NCBI GenBank assembly: GCA_028554755.1
Contig: JAPTOF010000010.1
Coordinates: 13,278,501 to 13,342,500 of the forward strand
Direction of reading: 5' to 3'
DNA length: 64,000 nucleotides
Source: Cordia subcordata
Taxonomy: Eukaryota > Streptophyta > Magnoliopsida > Boraginales > Cordiaceae
In this document: one piece after another, positions 51,138 to 61,539 of the stretch
Numbering within the stretch: position 1 is the stretch's first letter
Layout: every line of letters starts with the position of its first letter
Notes under the pieces: generated by a model
What the model was told of the DNA's origin: nothing
Seen by the model: the letters and a program-made list of their open reading frames with translations, nothing else
Databases searched by the model: none
Program-made: the position numbers and the translations under genes

Positions 51138-52651
51138 TGATGTGTGTTTACACCTGCAAGTACACAGGTCGTCTGTAGTGAAACGTACAAGTACAAGGTT
51201 GTTCTTCCTTAGGGAGGCTCCTTAGTTCAGTCTCTATGTGCTTGGTGCCTAAGATTGCCTATGTGCGTGTGTTGAAGTATTTTTGGTCTTTTTGATTTAA
51301 GGGGGTTCTAAAATAAAACCTAAATCTAAAACTAAGCTAATAGAGAAACTATAGGTGCCAAGCTAAGGAAATAAAGCTCTACAAGATGGAAAGAGATCTC
51401 AAGTAATTGCGTTGCAACTAGACTCAGACTATAATAACGATTCAGTCTATCTATGGCTTGATTGCTCCTTTTGGTGTTGATTAATGTTCTACTCAAGACT
51501 AACCTATTAATATTATTTCAGGCTAGAGGTTAGACTCCTAGAGCATTTACTAGTGCTAGTAGGAACCTTTTTGAATTGTTTCAGACTAGAGGTATATTCT
51601 TACTACACAAGTCATTAATTAAGCACACTAATCAACAGACATGGTTGCAAATAGGGCTCATGCCATTAGCATGGATTAAGGCTAAGGTGACACCGTTACC
51701 GATAATATTTAAGCACGAAATAACACATGCAAGTTCACCTAGGCATTTTACCGAACACATAGACATATTCGATTATCAACACATAGACATATTGATTCAT
51801 GTCATTAATCAATGTAAAAAAACATGTATTAATAGCCAAAGATATGCACAAATCCTTTATTCAAAGCCCTAATTTAATATACAACATCAATTAATCGTAG
51901 ATCTAACTCAAATACAAATCATATTTACAATAATAAGAAAAGAAATAAGAAACTCTCCTTCGAACCCTTGCTCAAATCCAAAGCAAAACCCTTCAATCTA
52001 TTGTTACAAACTTCAATCCTTGCTTGGTTTGGTATGGGATGGTGATTTTGGGTGTTTGGTAAAGTGGGTAAAGGGTTAGGGTTTATTAGGATTTAAGAAA
52101 AATAAAGTTCCTCATCTTGAAAATGAGTTGAAAATGCACTTTTAAAGCTTCAGCACGCTCTGCTGGACTCCCAGCCGGTCGACTAGCAAGATACTTTTGG
52201 TCTCTCAGCAAAGTTTCAATGAATTCTAGTTTTGCCGATCAACCGGCAGTCTCCCTTTGCCGGTTGATCAGCAAGAACAAGAAAGGTAACCGGTAGAACC
52301 AGTTTTACACATAACTTGCTCGTTTTGGCTCCGATGCGCGCTCGATTTTTTTCTATTGTCTCGTACTACTTTCGAGAACCTCCAAAGCCATTTTTCTTTA
52401 TCTTTTCATCTTCAAATCACCCTCAAGCCTTTTCCTTAGCCCTCCACATCTTCAAGCTCGCTTCTTTCTCCCAAAATGTGCCTAAAAGAGGAAATAAAAC
52501 ACTTAGTGTAGCATTTATGTATTTTGACACCTATATGCACAAATATGACTAATAGTGCACAAATGGCACCCTAAATGTACTCAAATAAGCTCAAAACACC
52601 TTGTGAAGTGTGTGCAAACACTATATACAAACACACAACATGGACACATCA
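51138..52651 (-). repeat. Retrotransposon B 5' LTR (1514 bp)
   Basis: Direct repeat of 46249-47734, bordered by ATAAT at 52652-52656. Contains direct sub-repeats with CGGTTGATC/CCGGCAAA-type words near 52180-52300. Confidence 0.9.
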
Positions 52652-52656
52652 ATAAT

Positions 52657-55600
52657 CTTACAGCAACTACTATGTTTAAATAATCTTCATATTGTGCTTG
52701 CTGTAAAGGATCAATTGTTTTATTGTAACTTACATATTCTCTAAATTGTTCACTTTTTGATAAGCATATCATTGATTTCATCAACTGAGTCACTTTTTGG
52801 AGTTAAAATTGCTCTATTTATCATAGACTGCGGATTTTGAATGAAATTTGAAACTGATGGAAAAACTTCATTGATTAGATTATCAAGAGATAATTGAAGA
52901 TTAAAATGGCATTATCATGTGTTGTGGAATTTTGATATTATCATTACCTATTTTGGTTTTGTATCATTGCCAATAATCAGTAAAAAATCTACAAATTGTT
53001 GATCCTGTTTCGCTCGTATATCCTCTTGTAAATGAATTTTATGCATTATCTTCCATAAAGGTGACTTAAGCAAGCTTACTTCTACAAGATTTTCTTTTGT
53101 ACCTCCAAGTACAACAGGAAGGATTTGTCGGAAATCACCACCAAAACATCCACTTTATTTCTGAAAGGAATGTTTTGCTTAGTGATATCTTGCAATATCA
53201 AATCTAGAGCTTCAATAGCATATCTTTTTGCCATACATGCTTCATCCCATATTATCAATTTAACTACCAACAACAATCTAGCGAGAGCACTTTGTTTGCT
53301 TATGTTGCATGATTGTTTGTTATCTATGTCAATAGGAATTTTAAATCTAGAATGAGCGGTTCTACCTCCAGGTAGTAAGACTGATGCCACTCTAGAAGTT
53401 ACAGTTGCAAGCACTATACATCCTTTGGAGCGTATTTCTGCTAACAAAACTCGATATAAAAATGTCTTGCCTGTACCTCCAGGGCCGTTAATGAAAGATA
53501 TTTCTCTTTCTTTAGAAAAAACTTTCTCAACTCTCATATCAAAGGCTTTTTTTTGCTAATCATTTAATTCAGAAATAGATAATATATCTATTTCTAACGC
53601 AATAATATTCTTCTCATGTATGAACTCCTTTGAAAGATAGCTTGATTATCTATTGTTATAGTGAAGTTTACTAACCGAAAATCATTACTAAATCTGTTCA
53701 TACTTTGAAGCACATCATTAATCGCTTTTAAAGTTCAGAATTTTATCTCAAATATTAATAGATTAGGAAGTTTTTGAAAGTCTTCCGATAGTAGATCTTC
53801 AACTTTTCTTAATGATTCAAAAGATGTTGGACATCTAATATTAGCCAAAAGAAGTCTTAAATAATATCTCTCACCCTCAAAGGGATTAACAGTGACCACT
53901 CTACCTATAACATATAATTTTTGTTTTTTGGTCCATTCTTTTTATTTTGTTGACCAACAAAAATATTCTGAAAACTCAACATATCGCAATCGTAATTGTT
54001 TGGCACCATCATCCTGTTGATTCATCCAGTCAACATTGTTTTTCTATTTCATTGGATTTGATATCACATTTTCTAGTTTCTCCATTTGTGTAAAAGATAC
54101 AAATTGTTGATTTTCTAGATGGATTTGCAAAAAAAATTACTGGAGGATGATGTCGCTTAAGGAGAAGCCGTATATTTTCCACATAACTTCTGATACGGCT
54201 ATCCATCTTCCTGATTGAAATTGTGTAATTTTGTCTGTATTCTCACTAGAAGATGAGTCCTCAACATGTGATATGTGATTTTGTCAACTCTTTTGTATAT
54301 ATATTTGTAAAGATACTTCACTAATTTGATGTTAGAACATACCTCTACATTAATATGACAATCAAATTTCATTAGAAGGTAAGGATTATATGGGATGACC
54401 CATTGATTATTCAAATTTGTACCACAAACTTTTATAGTTTTCCCATCATCCCTTCTTCTGTAATTTGGATAACTATTTTCTCCATGAGACGTGACAAAAC
54501 AAAAATTTTTGGGATACCAATTCTTACAAATTCCATTTCTCGTGCAGACATTTGTTGGATTTTTTGCTCTACATGGACCATGCAACATATGCTTTGCTAT
54601 CAATAGATGTAAACGTGGTTGTGTTTCCTTATTGGCAATTCAACACTTACGTATATATCATAAACTTCTAGAGAGTACATTTTCAATTCAGATGTCATGA
54701 TAAGCAGTAAGTGGCAATGAGGAATGCTTCTTTTTTTAAATTCTATTGTATAAATATGTGCAATCGGTTGTCTAAAGATTCTTTTGTTTAGCATTTCATG
54801 TTTGAGTTCTTCAAGTTTTGCCCTGAATACTCTAACAAGTAAATATGATCGATTATGAGCTTCTTCGTTGGGAAGGAGATTCTCTTTAATCTCGAGCTAA
54901 TTTGGATTGCAAGTCATTGTGCGAAAAATATTTGGCTTTCCATATAGGCCAACTAACGCCATTGCGTAAATATAGCTTTTTTGCATATCTCTTGGACCCC
55001 CTATGAATGACGAAGGAAGGATAATTCTTTAACCAATTTTGTGCACATTTTCTTCTCCTTGTTTTGCAAGACTATCAAGCACACCTTGCAATGATTCCAT
55101 GCGTAGTTCTTTCTATTTTTGTTCATTTTAGAAGAAATCAAGTCAAGTGTTTCAATCTTGACATACATGCCAACACAATATTATTGAGATAGCCGGTCTG
55201 TGTGCAGCAACATGGAAAGATCACCTTCTCTTATTTGAAGTTTGTAGTAGTAGTATTCTCGACATGAGACGTTTTCACAAATCTTTTTCACCATTTCATG
55301 CACTAATAACAAGCCAAGATTTCAAAGAAAAGGTATGTGAAAGATATCATAGTGATAGAGATAATAGAATTAGGTAATTTGGGAATTGAAGTGGACTAAC
55401 CTTGGTGTTCCAAATTAAGAATGTTATCTGTAGTAGTTCTATTTGCTAGATGAACAAGATTTTGACCTCTACATGTTTTATTTCTTCTAGAATCTATGTG
55501 TCCCAGAATGGTTGGTATTCATCGAATGTTGGAGTGCTATCCTGTCTCACCGTGAGTAAATAATAAAGGATATTGTCAAGGATCATAGCATCCATAGTAG

Positions 55601-57034
55601 TGTTGAATGTTATAGCTACACCCTTCGCCTATATAGACTCTAATGTCTCTAGGTGCTGATTGAGAATCATGATCTATATCATTCCAAAATAGCAGCCACT
55701 TGGGAAACCATTAGGACATAGCAAATTCTTTGGTCCAAATTTGGATCTACCTGAATCACAATCTTGCATTCATTCAAATTTTTCACATCTTTAAGACTTT
55801 GAAAGAATCAAGCATGTGCATTATCCGCAGTGACCTCCAAGATTAAAGAAACAATGCTTTCTTTTAACCTATCTAATGCTGCTAATCTTTTAGTCAATTC
55901 ATTTCCAACACCAACAAAATAAAGTCGTAAATTGGACTTTTGCCCATTAGATGAACTAAGTTCACGTGAGATATGATAAAGTTGACCCTAAACTCTGAAT
56001 GTGTAGATACCTTTGTTTCTATGGGAGAGGTCTTTGTCTTATTTAACTCTAAATGATGTAAATGCAAAAGCATTATTATAAGTTTGAACGCAATTTTTGA
56101 ATTCATTTGTGCCTTGGGAGGTGCTTAAGAATAGGTCACAGAGTTTTTCTGGCATTAGAGTTGAAGCTAGCAAAACCTGATCATTTGAGCAACAGAAGCT
56201 TGGGGGCTCGCAATAAAATCTCCTAGCTCAACAATATGTACAAAATGGAGCAGAAGGGAGTAACCATCTCTTCGTTGGTATCATTTGTAGATGTTGGGCT
56301 ACAAGATTCGTAGAGTCTTTCTGTAAGCAGAAAAGATGTTAACGATCATATTTTTGGCGGGTGAAATAAAATGATTGTTATATAAAGGAAAGCTTATCTT
56401 TGTTGTTAAAAGGCTAACATTGGTCAAAGTACGAACCTCAGCTAGATGGTCGACTTAATGAAGTCTTTAGATAGGAGCATGGAGCCGTGTTATTAGGACC
56501 ATTGATTTCCATAGATAAAAAGGTGATATATTTGTGTGGACGATCGCATTTACGTCTTTTGCATTTATTGTCTTCATGATCTTGACACTTCGGCTTGCCT
56601 TTATCTTTAACTAATTTAGATTGTTGACTGAGAGGAGTGTTCGCATTGGAGCCGGAGGCCACATTGTTAGAACTGTCTTTTTGGAGCCATAAAGACATAC
56701 TAGATTTCTCTTGGGAACAATCTACAAATGACAATTCTTTAGTGACCCCTAAAGGGACATGTTGAATTCCCTTTTTCTTGTTCCAGGAAGACAAATGACA
56801 TGCTGCTAGAAGTTTCTGTTTTCACTTTGATGGCATATTGAGATATACTACACATCGCTTGTCATTGCTAGTGAGTCTACTTGTGACATTCTTACTTAAA
56901 TAAGTCCCAAATGATTGAGCTAAAAGTTTTTCATTTTTGCTTGGTGGTATATTCTCATCGAATTCACGACAGCTTTTATCACTTCCAAGTTTGTCATGTT
57001 CGCCATCATCGTATTTCCGTTTGCCTTTGTCCAT
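52657..57034 (-). pseudogene. Helitron 1 RepHel protein: N-terminal region, Rep and helicase core
   Basis: On the minus strand the order fits plant Helitron RepHel. N-terminus: MDKGKRKYDDGEHDKLGSDK (57034) and a Ser/Lys-rich part (56794-56438). Helitron_like_N: EPPSFCCSNDQVLLASTLMP and AFAFTSFRVK (about 56230-56040), then IYTFRVWGQLYH. Rep: IEFKKRSIPHCHLLLIM, where HCH is the two-His (HUH) metal site (about 54700), then MLHGPCRAKNPTNVC and YNPYLLMKFDCHINVEVCSN (54603-54199). Helicase: INGPGGTGKTFLYRVLL with Walker A at about 53463-53486 and LIIWDEACMAKR (Walker B), 53537-53082. Stops and frame changes separate these blocks. Rep would nick and rejoin DNA in rolling-circle transposition, and the helicase would unwind it. 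The last motifs lie at 46243-45769. Confidence 0.85.
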
Positions 57035-57339
57035 GAATGGCAGATAGAACTAATATTTAAAAAAAAAACACTATTATGGCTGTAGCAAAACATAGGCTAT
57101 AAACAACCTTTGGTCATATCTACAAGTAGTTTCTATGCTTCCATTATTATATAGATAATAGAAGGTACAAAATACATGAATTTCACAAAAGAGGGTAGGA
57201 GAGACAAACATGCTTATATACTAAAGCAATTACATACATACTATTGTCATATGGATGAAAAATTAATATATTACTTTGATCTCACCAAAAAAGACTGGTA
57301 GAAAGTGTTTGGTAATTTAAGAGGGTCAGAAGGTGGCCA
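57035..57339. other. Non-coding sequence upstream of Helitron 1 RepHel
   Basis: AT-rich. No gene is recognised, and the Helitron 5' terminus (TC...) was not identified. Confidence 0.4.
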
Positions 57340-57788
57340 AATATTCAGAAGGTGGCCAAATATAGGCTACAACATCACGAGTAAGTTTTCGATATTTATA
57401 CTTCATGGATAATTCAGATGTCTTGGCAGCTCCAATTCGGATATAAATTTTGAGAAAGACTTCTATTATTTCATTTTATGTGCTAAAAATTTTTTTGCTA
57501 ACAAACGTTTCAAAAATATGTTCCCACGTCTTTAGAAGAGTATTTTGGAAAGCATTAAGTTTTTGAAGGTCATTCATGACCCAACTATTCCAAATTACTT
57601 CATGTATTTTTTTGGTTGATTGAAATAATATGATCTATCATATTTAAACTGCCATCCCATGTACTTGAGGCTAAAGATTGTTTTAACACTTGAATCTTTT
57701 CTATTTGAAATCGTGTTCTAGTAGCATGGGAAGTTCTCACTCGTATTGGCATTGTTTCTATAAACAATATTGAAATTGTGTTAGACAA
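57340..57788 (-). pseudogene. Coding-like fragment of an unrecognised gene
   Basis: The minus strand reads ETMPIRVRTSHATRTRFQIE, then KIQVLKQSLASSTWDGSLNM, then IDHIISIN, and in another frame LKTWEHIFETFVSKKIF and IGAAKTSELSMKYKYRKLTR. Codon use and composition look like real protein, and the two blocks could be adjacent exons of one gene. I do not recognise the family. It lies between Helitron 1 RepHel and the (TA)n tract, so it may be a gene piece captured by the Helitron. Confidence 0.4.
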
Positions 57789-57881
57789 AATTTGTGTAAT
57801 TTAAAAAATATTGATTAAGCATATTTTCAAATTAGTGCAACATGCAATTATAAACCTTCTAATGCAGAAGGTATATTTTGG

Positions 57882-57884
<3 letters not shown>

Positions 57885-57918
<34 letters not shown>
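57885..57918 (+). repeat. (TA)n microsatellite
   Basis: 34-bp AT dinucleotide run. Confidence 0.85.
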
Positions 57919-57922
<4 letters not shown>

Positions 57923-58384
57923 GAGAGCTCCATAGAGAATAGTGCAAAACTAATTTGTTTTATTTCCACTTTTCTACCATTATCTTTGTAAATTCTCGTG
58001 TATTGCTCATGGATTGTATTTGGATTAGAGCTACCAATAAGAAGAGACTTTCCTAGGGAGCTTGAATATGCAGATATTTTGATAGTTATTAGATCTCTTT
58101 CTGTGAGATCAATGATATTGAAGAATTTATTTTGTATCTCAATTTTGGGTCTTTCTACTTTTCATTGTAATGCTTATAGATCCGAATGTCTTCAAATGAT
58201 ATAAAGTATTGATTTGAAATTTATGAATTCTAACTTTTCCTATTTATAATAGGGCTTAATCATATTTTGCTTATTATTAATATATAAGAGTTATCTTCTA
58301 TGGCAATATAAGTTGTGTATACATAAGCATCCAAACACGAAAGAGTACACAGATGTAGAGCGAGAAAAAGAAGAGTCAAATTAC
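57919..58384. other. Non-coding sequence, nothing recognised
   Basis: A short plus-strand open frame at 57998-58204 has no supported function. Confidence 0.4.
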
Positions 58385-58486
58385 CTGTTGAACGCAGAGC
58401 AAGATACTAGCAGAAATAAAATAAGCAACGCATGTCACTAACTTAGCAGTGTTGAACTTTAAATGCCCAAGGATAGAAGCCAACAC
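58385..58486 (-). pseudogene. Isolated exon-like fragment with consensus splice sites
   Basis: On the minus strand a pyrimidine-rich tract and TTGCATTGTAG (acceptor) precede 102 nt that are open in only one frame: VLASILGHLKFNTAKLVTCV, then AYFISASILLCVQQ. These are followed by CAG/GTAATT (donor). The hydrophobic stretch AYFISASILLCV could be part of a membrane segment. The family is not recognised. Standing alone between two Helitron copies, it looks like a captured host exon. Confidence 0.5.
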
Positions 58487-58592
58487 CTACAATGCAAGAA
58501 GAAAAACATTGTATTGAAATAATCATGCTAAACCATAGAATTGCGAGGTTACTAAAGAAATATGAGATCATATATTTGCTTTGAAATCACAA

Positions 58593-58617
58593 ATATATAT
58601 ATATATATATATATATG
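58593..58617 (+). repeat. (TA)n microsatellite
   Basis: About 12 AT units. Confidence 0.85.
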
Positions 58618-59768
58618 TTACTTTAAAATTTGAAAAGTCTATTCGTTCACATGTGCAGGTCAAAGCAATTCAACAGATTGGCTATTATTTTTAAAGTGTT
58701 TGTCACAAATATCTAGCAAGTACATTACTTTTTTATTTAATTTAAAATTTTTAAATATCATGTCTTTAATTCATATTTTTAAAATTTTGCTTCTAATTTT
58801 TTTAATTATTAGTTTCTAAAATTTCCTATTTTTAGTTGTTCAAAGATTTCAATATTTGGTTTGGTGTTTCTTTATTTCTAAATTTTCCATTTTTTAATTT
58901 TTTTGGAATTTTAGTTTTAATTTCTTAATATTTCACCAATGAAAGCTTATTTTTATAACATTTAACTTTAATTGCCCTTATTTCGCCTTTAGTTGCAGTG
59001 TTGATTCCTTGGGACGAAATCAAGAATGATGCTATCTTTAGCATGTCACAGGCAAATATTATTTTTCAGTGTTTTTATATTAATCAAATCTATTACAACC
59101 TCAAATTTTTTCACTATTTCTGGTCCAATTTCATATTTCGTAATTAAGCTTACTTTAATGTCACTAATTTCCTTTTACGTTTTCATTTAAATTTTTGTAT
59201 TTTCTATTGAGAGCTGATTTCCGTATCCGTTAGTCAGCACTTCCACCTATTGCTTAGGCTATTATTTCTTTATATTTGCTTGTCAAAGGTCAACACTTCA
59301 TTAATTAATTAATACTCTAGAATAATTTGTTATCTATTTCATTGTTGTTAATATTAAATTAATGGGTAGTTGATCGATTTAATGAATTCATTATTAACCA
59401 CCTTTAAATTATTGTTTTAACTAATTTAGTAACATGTAACGATGCTTGCTGACACACTAGTGTATTTGAATGTTGTTCTTACATGACTTGATCAATCCAA
59501 TTGGACATTCATCATCTATTTTCATTATTTAAATCTTATCTTATCGAAGGATTGGAAGGATAGAGGCTTTCTTTAAATGGACCTACACAATTAATTTTAG
59601 TTCATAATTATATTTTGATGGTCTCTCAGTATTAAGTACTACTTAGAATTCATTAGAAACCTGTTGAAATCTTCAAAGAGTTATACCTATAAATTAATAA
59701 TTAAATAATTACTGCAATTCCTTATTCTTTATGCTTAGTATTAAGTATTGCTTAGAATTCCTTATTCA
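58618..59768. other. AT-rich spacer between the two Helitron copies
   Basis: T-rich with no long open frame. A short exon-like segment on the plus strand at about 58997-59050 (after TTTAGTTGCAG; reading LIPWDEIKNDAIFSMSQ, then GCAAAT) is too short to call. The phrase AGTATTAAGTA(C/T) with GCTTAGAATTC-like sequence occurs twice (about 59628 and 59738), just before the Helitron 2 truncation point. Confidence 0.4.
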
Positions 59769-61391
59769 CTACCGGAAGACTTTCAAAAACTCACAACCTA
59801 TCAAGATTTGAGATAAAATTCAGAACTTTAAAATCAATTAATAATGTGCTTCAAAGTATGAACAGATCTATTAATGATTTTCGGTTAGTAAACTTTACCA
59901 TAACAATCGATAATCAAGCTTATTTTCAAAGGAGTTCGTACATGAGAAGCATATTATTATTTCAAAAATAGATATATTATCTATTTCTAAATTGAACAAT
60001 AAGAAAATAGAAGCATTTGATATGATAGTTGCGAAAGTTTTTTCTAACGAAGGAGAAATATTTTTCATTGACGGCCTTAGAGGTACAAGCAAGACATTTT
60101 TATATCAAGCTTTGTTAACAAAAATACTGTCCAAAGGATGTATAACACTTACAATTGCAACTTCTGGAGTGGCAGAAGTCGTACTACCTAGAGGTAATAC
60201 CGCTCATTCTAGATTTAAAATTCCCATTGACATACATAACAAACAATGGTGCAACATAAGCAACAAAGTGCTCTTGCTAGATTGTTATTGGATGTTAAAT
60301 TGATAATATAGGATGAAGCATGTGTGGCAAAAAGATCTACTATTAAAGCTCTAGATTTGATCTTGCAAGATATCATTGAGCAAAACATTCCATTTGGAAA
60401 CAAAGTAGTCGTCTTTGGTGGTGATTTTCGACAAATCCTTCCTGTTGTACTTGGAGATACAAAAGAAAATCTTGTAGAAGTAAGCTTGCTTAAGTTGCCT
60501 TTATGGAAGATAATGCATAAAATTCATTTACAAGAAAATATGCGAGCGAAGTAGGATCAACAATTTGTAGATTTTTTACCGAGAATTGGCAATAATACAG
60601 AACCAAAAATAGGTAATAATAATATCAAAATTCCATAACGCATGATAATACCATTTTGTGATCTTCAATTATCTCTTGGTAATCTCATCAATGAAGTTCT
60701 TTCATCATTTTCGGATTTCATCCAAAATTCGTTGTCTATGATAAATAGAGAAATTTTAACTCCAAAAAATGACTCAGTTGATGAAATCAATGATATGCTT
60801 ACCAAAAAGTTTCCTAGACAATTTAGAAAATATGTAAGTTACAATAAAACAATTGATCCTTTACTGCAAGCACAGCATGAAGATTATTTAAACATAGTAG
60901 TTGCTGTAAGATGACTACCTCATAGACTTGTGCTGAAAGAGAATTGCCCAATTATGCTTCTTGTAAATCTCAATCCGACAAAAGGTCTATGCAATGGTAC
61001 TAAACTCATATATTGTGGCTTGCATGCTCAAGTCATTCATGCAGTCATTGCAACAAGAGACTTTAGTGAAAAGCATGTCTTCATCCCAAAAATTCCTCTT
61101 CGGCCTAGAGAAAATCTTAGATGCCCAATTTCTTTTAAAAAAAATCCAATTCCCTATCCGTTTGTGCTTTGCAAAGACAATTAATAAAGCTCAAGGACAG
61201 AAACTTGAAAATGTCGCATATATTTACGTGAACTAGTCTTTTCACATGGCCAACTTTATGTAGATCTTTCTCGTGCTAAAATCTCAACAAGAGTTAAAAT
61301 TTTGATAAATCTAATAATTTCTAAAAATACTTATAGCAATAACACAAAGAATGTTGTATATCAAGAAGTTTTGAAACTTGCTAAACTGTGA
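59769..61391 (+). pseudogene. Helitron 2 Pif1-type helicase, truncated
   Basis: The Walker A region is altered to GLRGTSKT (60073-60096; Helitron 1 has GPGGTGKT). After a frame change the Walker B Trp codon is TAG (60309-60311), giving LII-stop-DEA. Further blocks are IPFGNKVVVFGGDFRQILPV (60324-60554 frame), MIIPFCDLQLSLGNLINEVL, NDMLTKKFPRQFRKYVSYNK, and at the C-terminus VIATRDFSEKHVFIPKIPLR, FPIRLCFAKTINKAQGQKLE, then FSHGQLYV. The stop is at 61389-61391. It has no Rep domain, so it cannot transpose itself. Confidence 0.8.
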
Positions 61392-61539
61392 GAAACATAT
61401 TTCTTGCAGGCTTCTAAAGATAGCATTTCTATTATCACTTCTTATTCTTTTTAAAATCTATCGCATTTATATACCAAATCACTTATCTCAAGTGTAGTTC
61501 TTTCTTTTTCATATATGGGTTGTTATTGATCTTTGCAGG

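Larger units (their letters stand above)
46249..52651 (-). mobile_element. LTR retrotransposon B: non-autonomous relative of A, inserted in the Helitron helicase
   Basis: 6403 bp, with LTRs at 46249-47734 and 51138-52651 (plus-strand ends TGATGTGTGTTTACACC and CACATCA). Flanks GTAAT (46244-46248) and ATAAT (52652-52656) differ at one base. Helitron 2 shows the empty site near 60920. A degenerate primer site (51115-51137) and a polypurine tract (47735-47757) are present. The interior (3.4 kb) has a zinc-knuckle gag-like frame and an acidic frame, but no protease, RT, RNase H or integrase. Its 3' region is homologous to that of A, so related machinery probably moved it. Confidence 0.9.
34774..57040 (-). 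mobile_element. Helitron 1: RepHel rolling-circle transposon with RPA-like gene, split by two LTR retrotransposons
   Basis: Read on the minus strand: Helitron N-terminal region (57034-56438), Helitron_like_N and Rep HUH region (about 56300-54200), Pif1-type helicase (53950-52657 and 46243-45769), then an RPA-like OB-fold gene (45640-44567 and 36323-34975). Retrotransposons A (36329-44561) and B (46249-52651) interrupt it. Helitron 2 (59769-64000, plus strand) aligns across both interruptions, which proves continuity. Neither end is mapped precisely. The coding regions have stops and frameshifts, so it is non-autonomous now. Confidence 0.85.
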
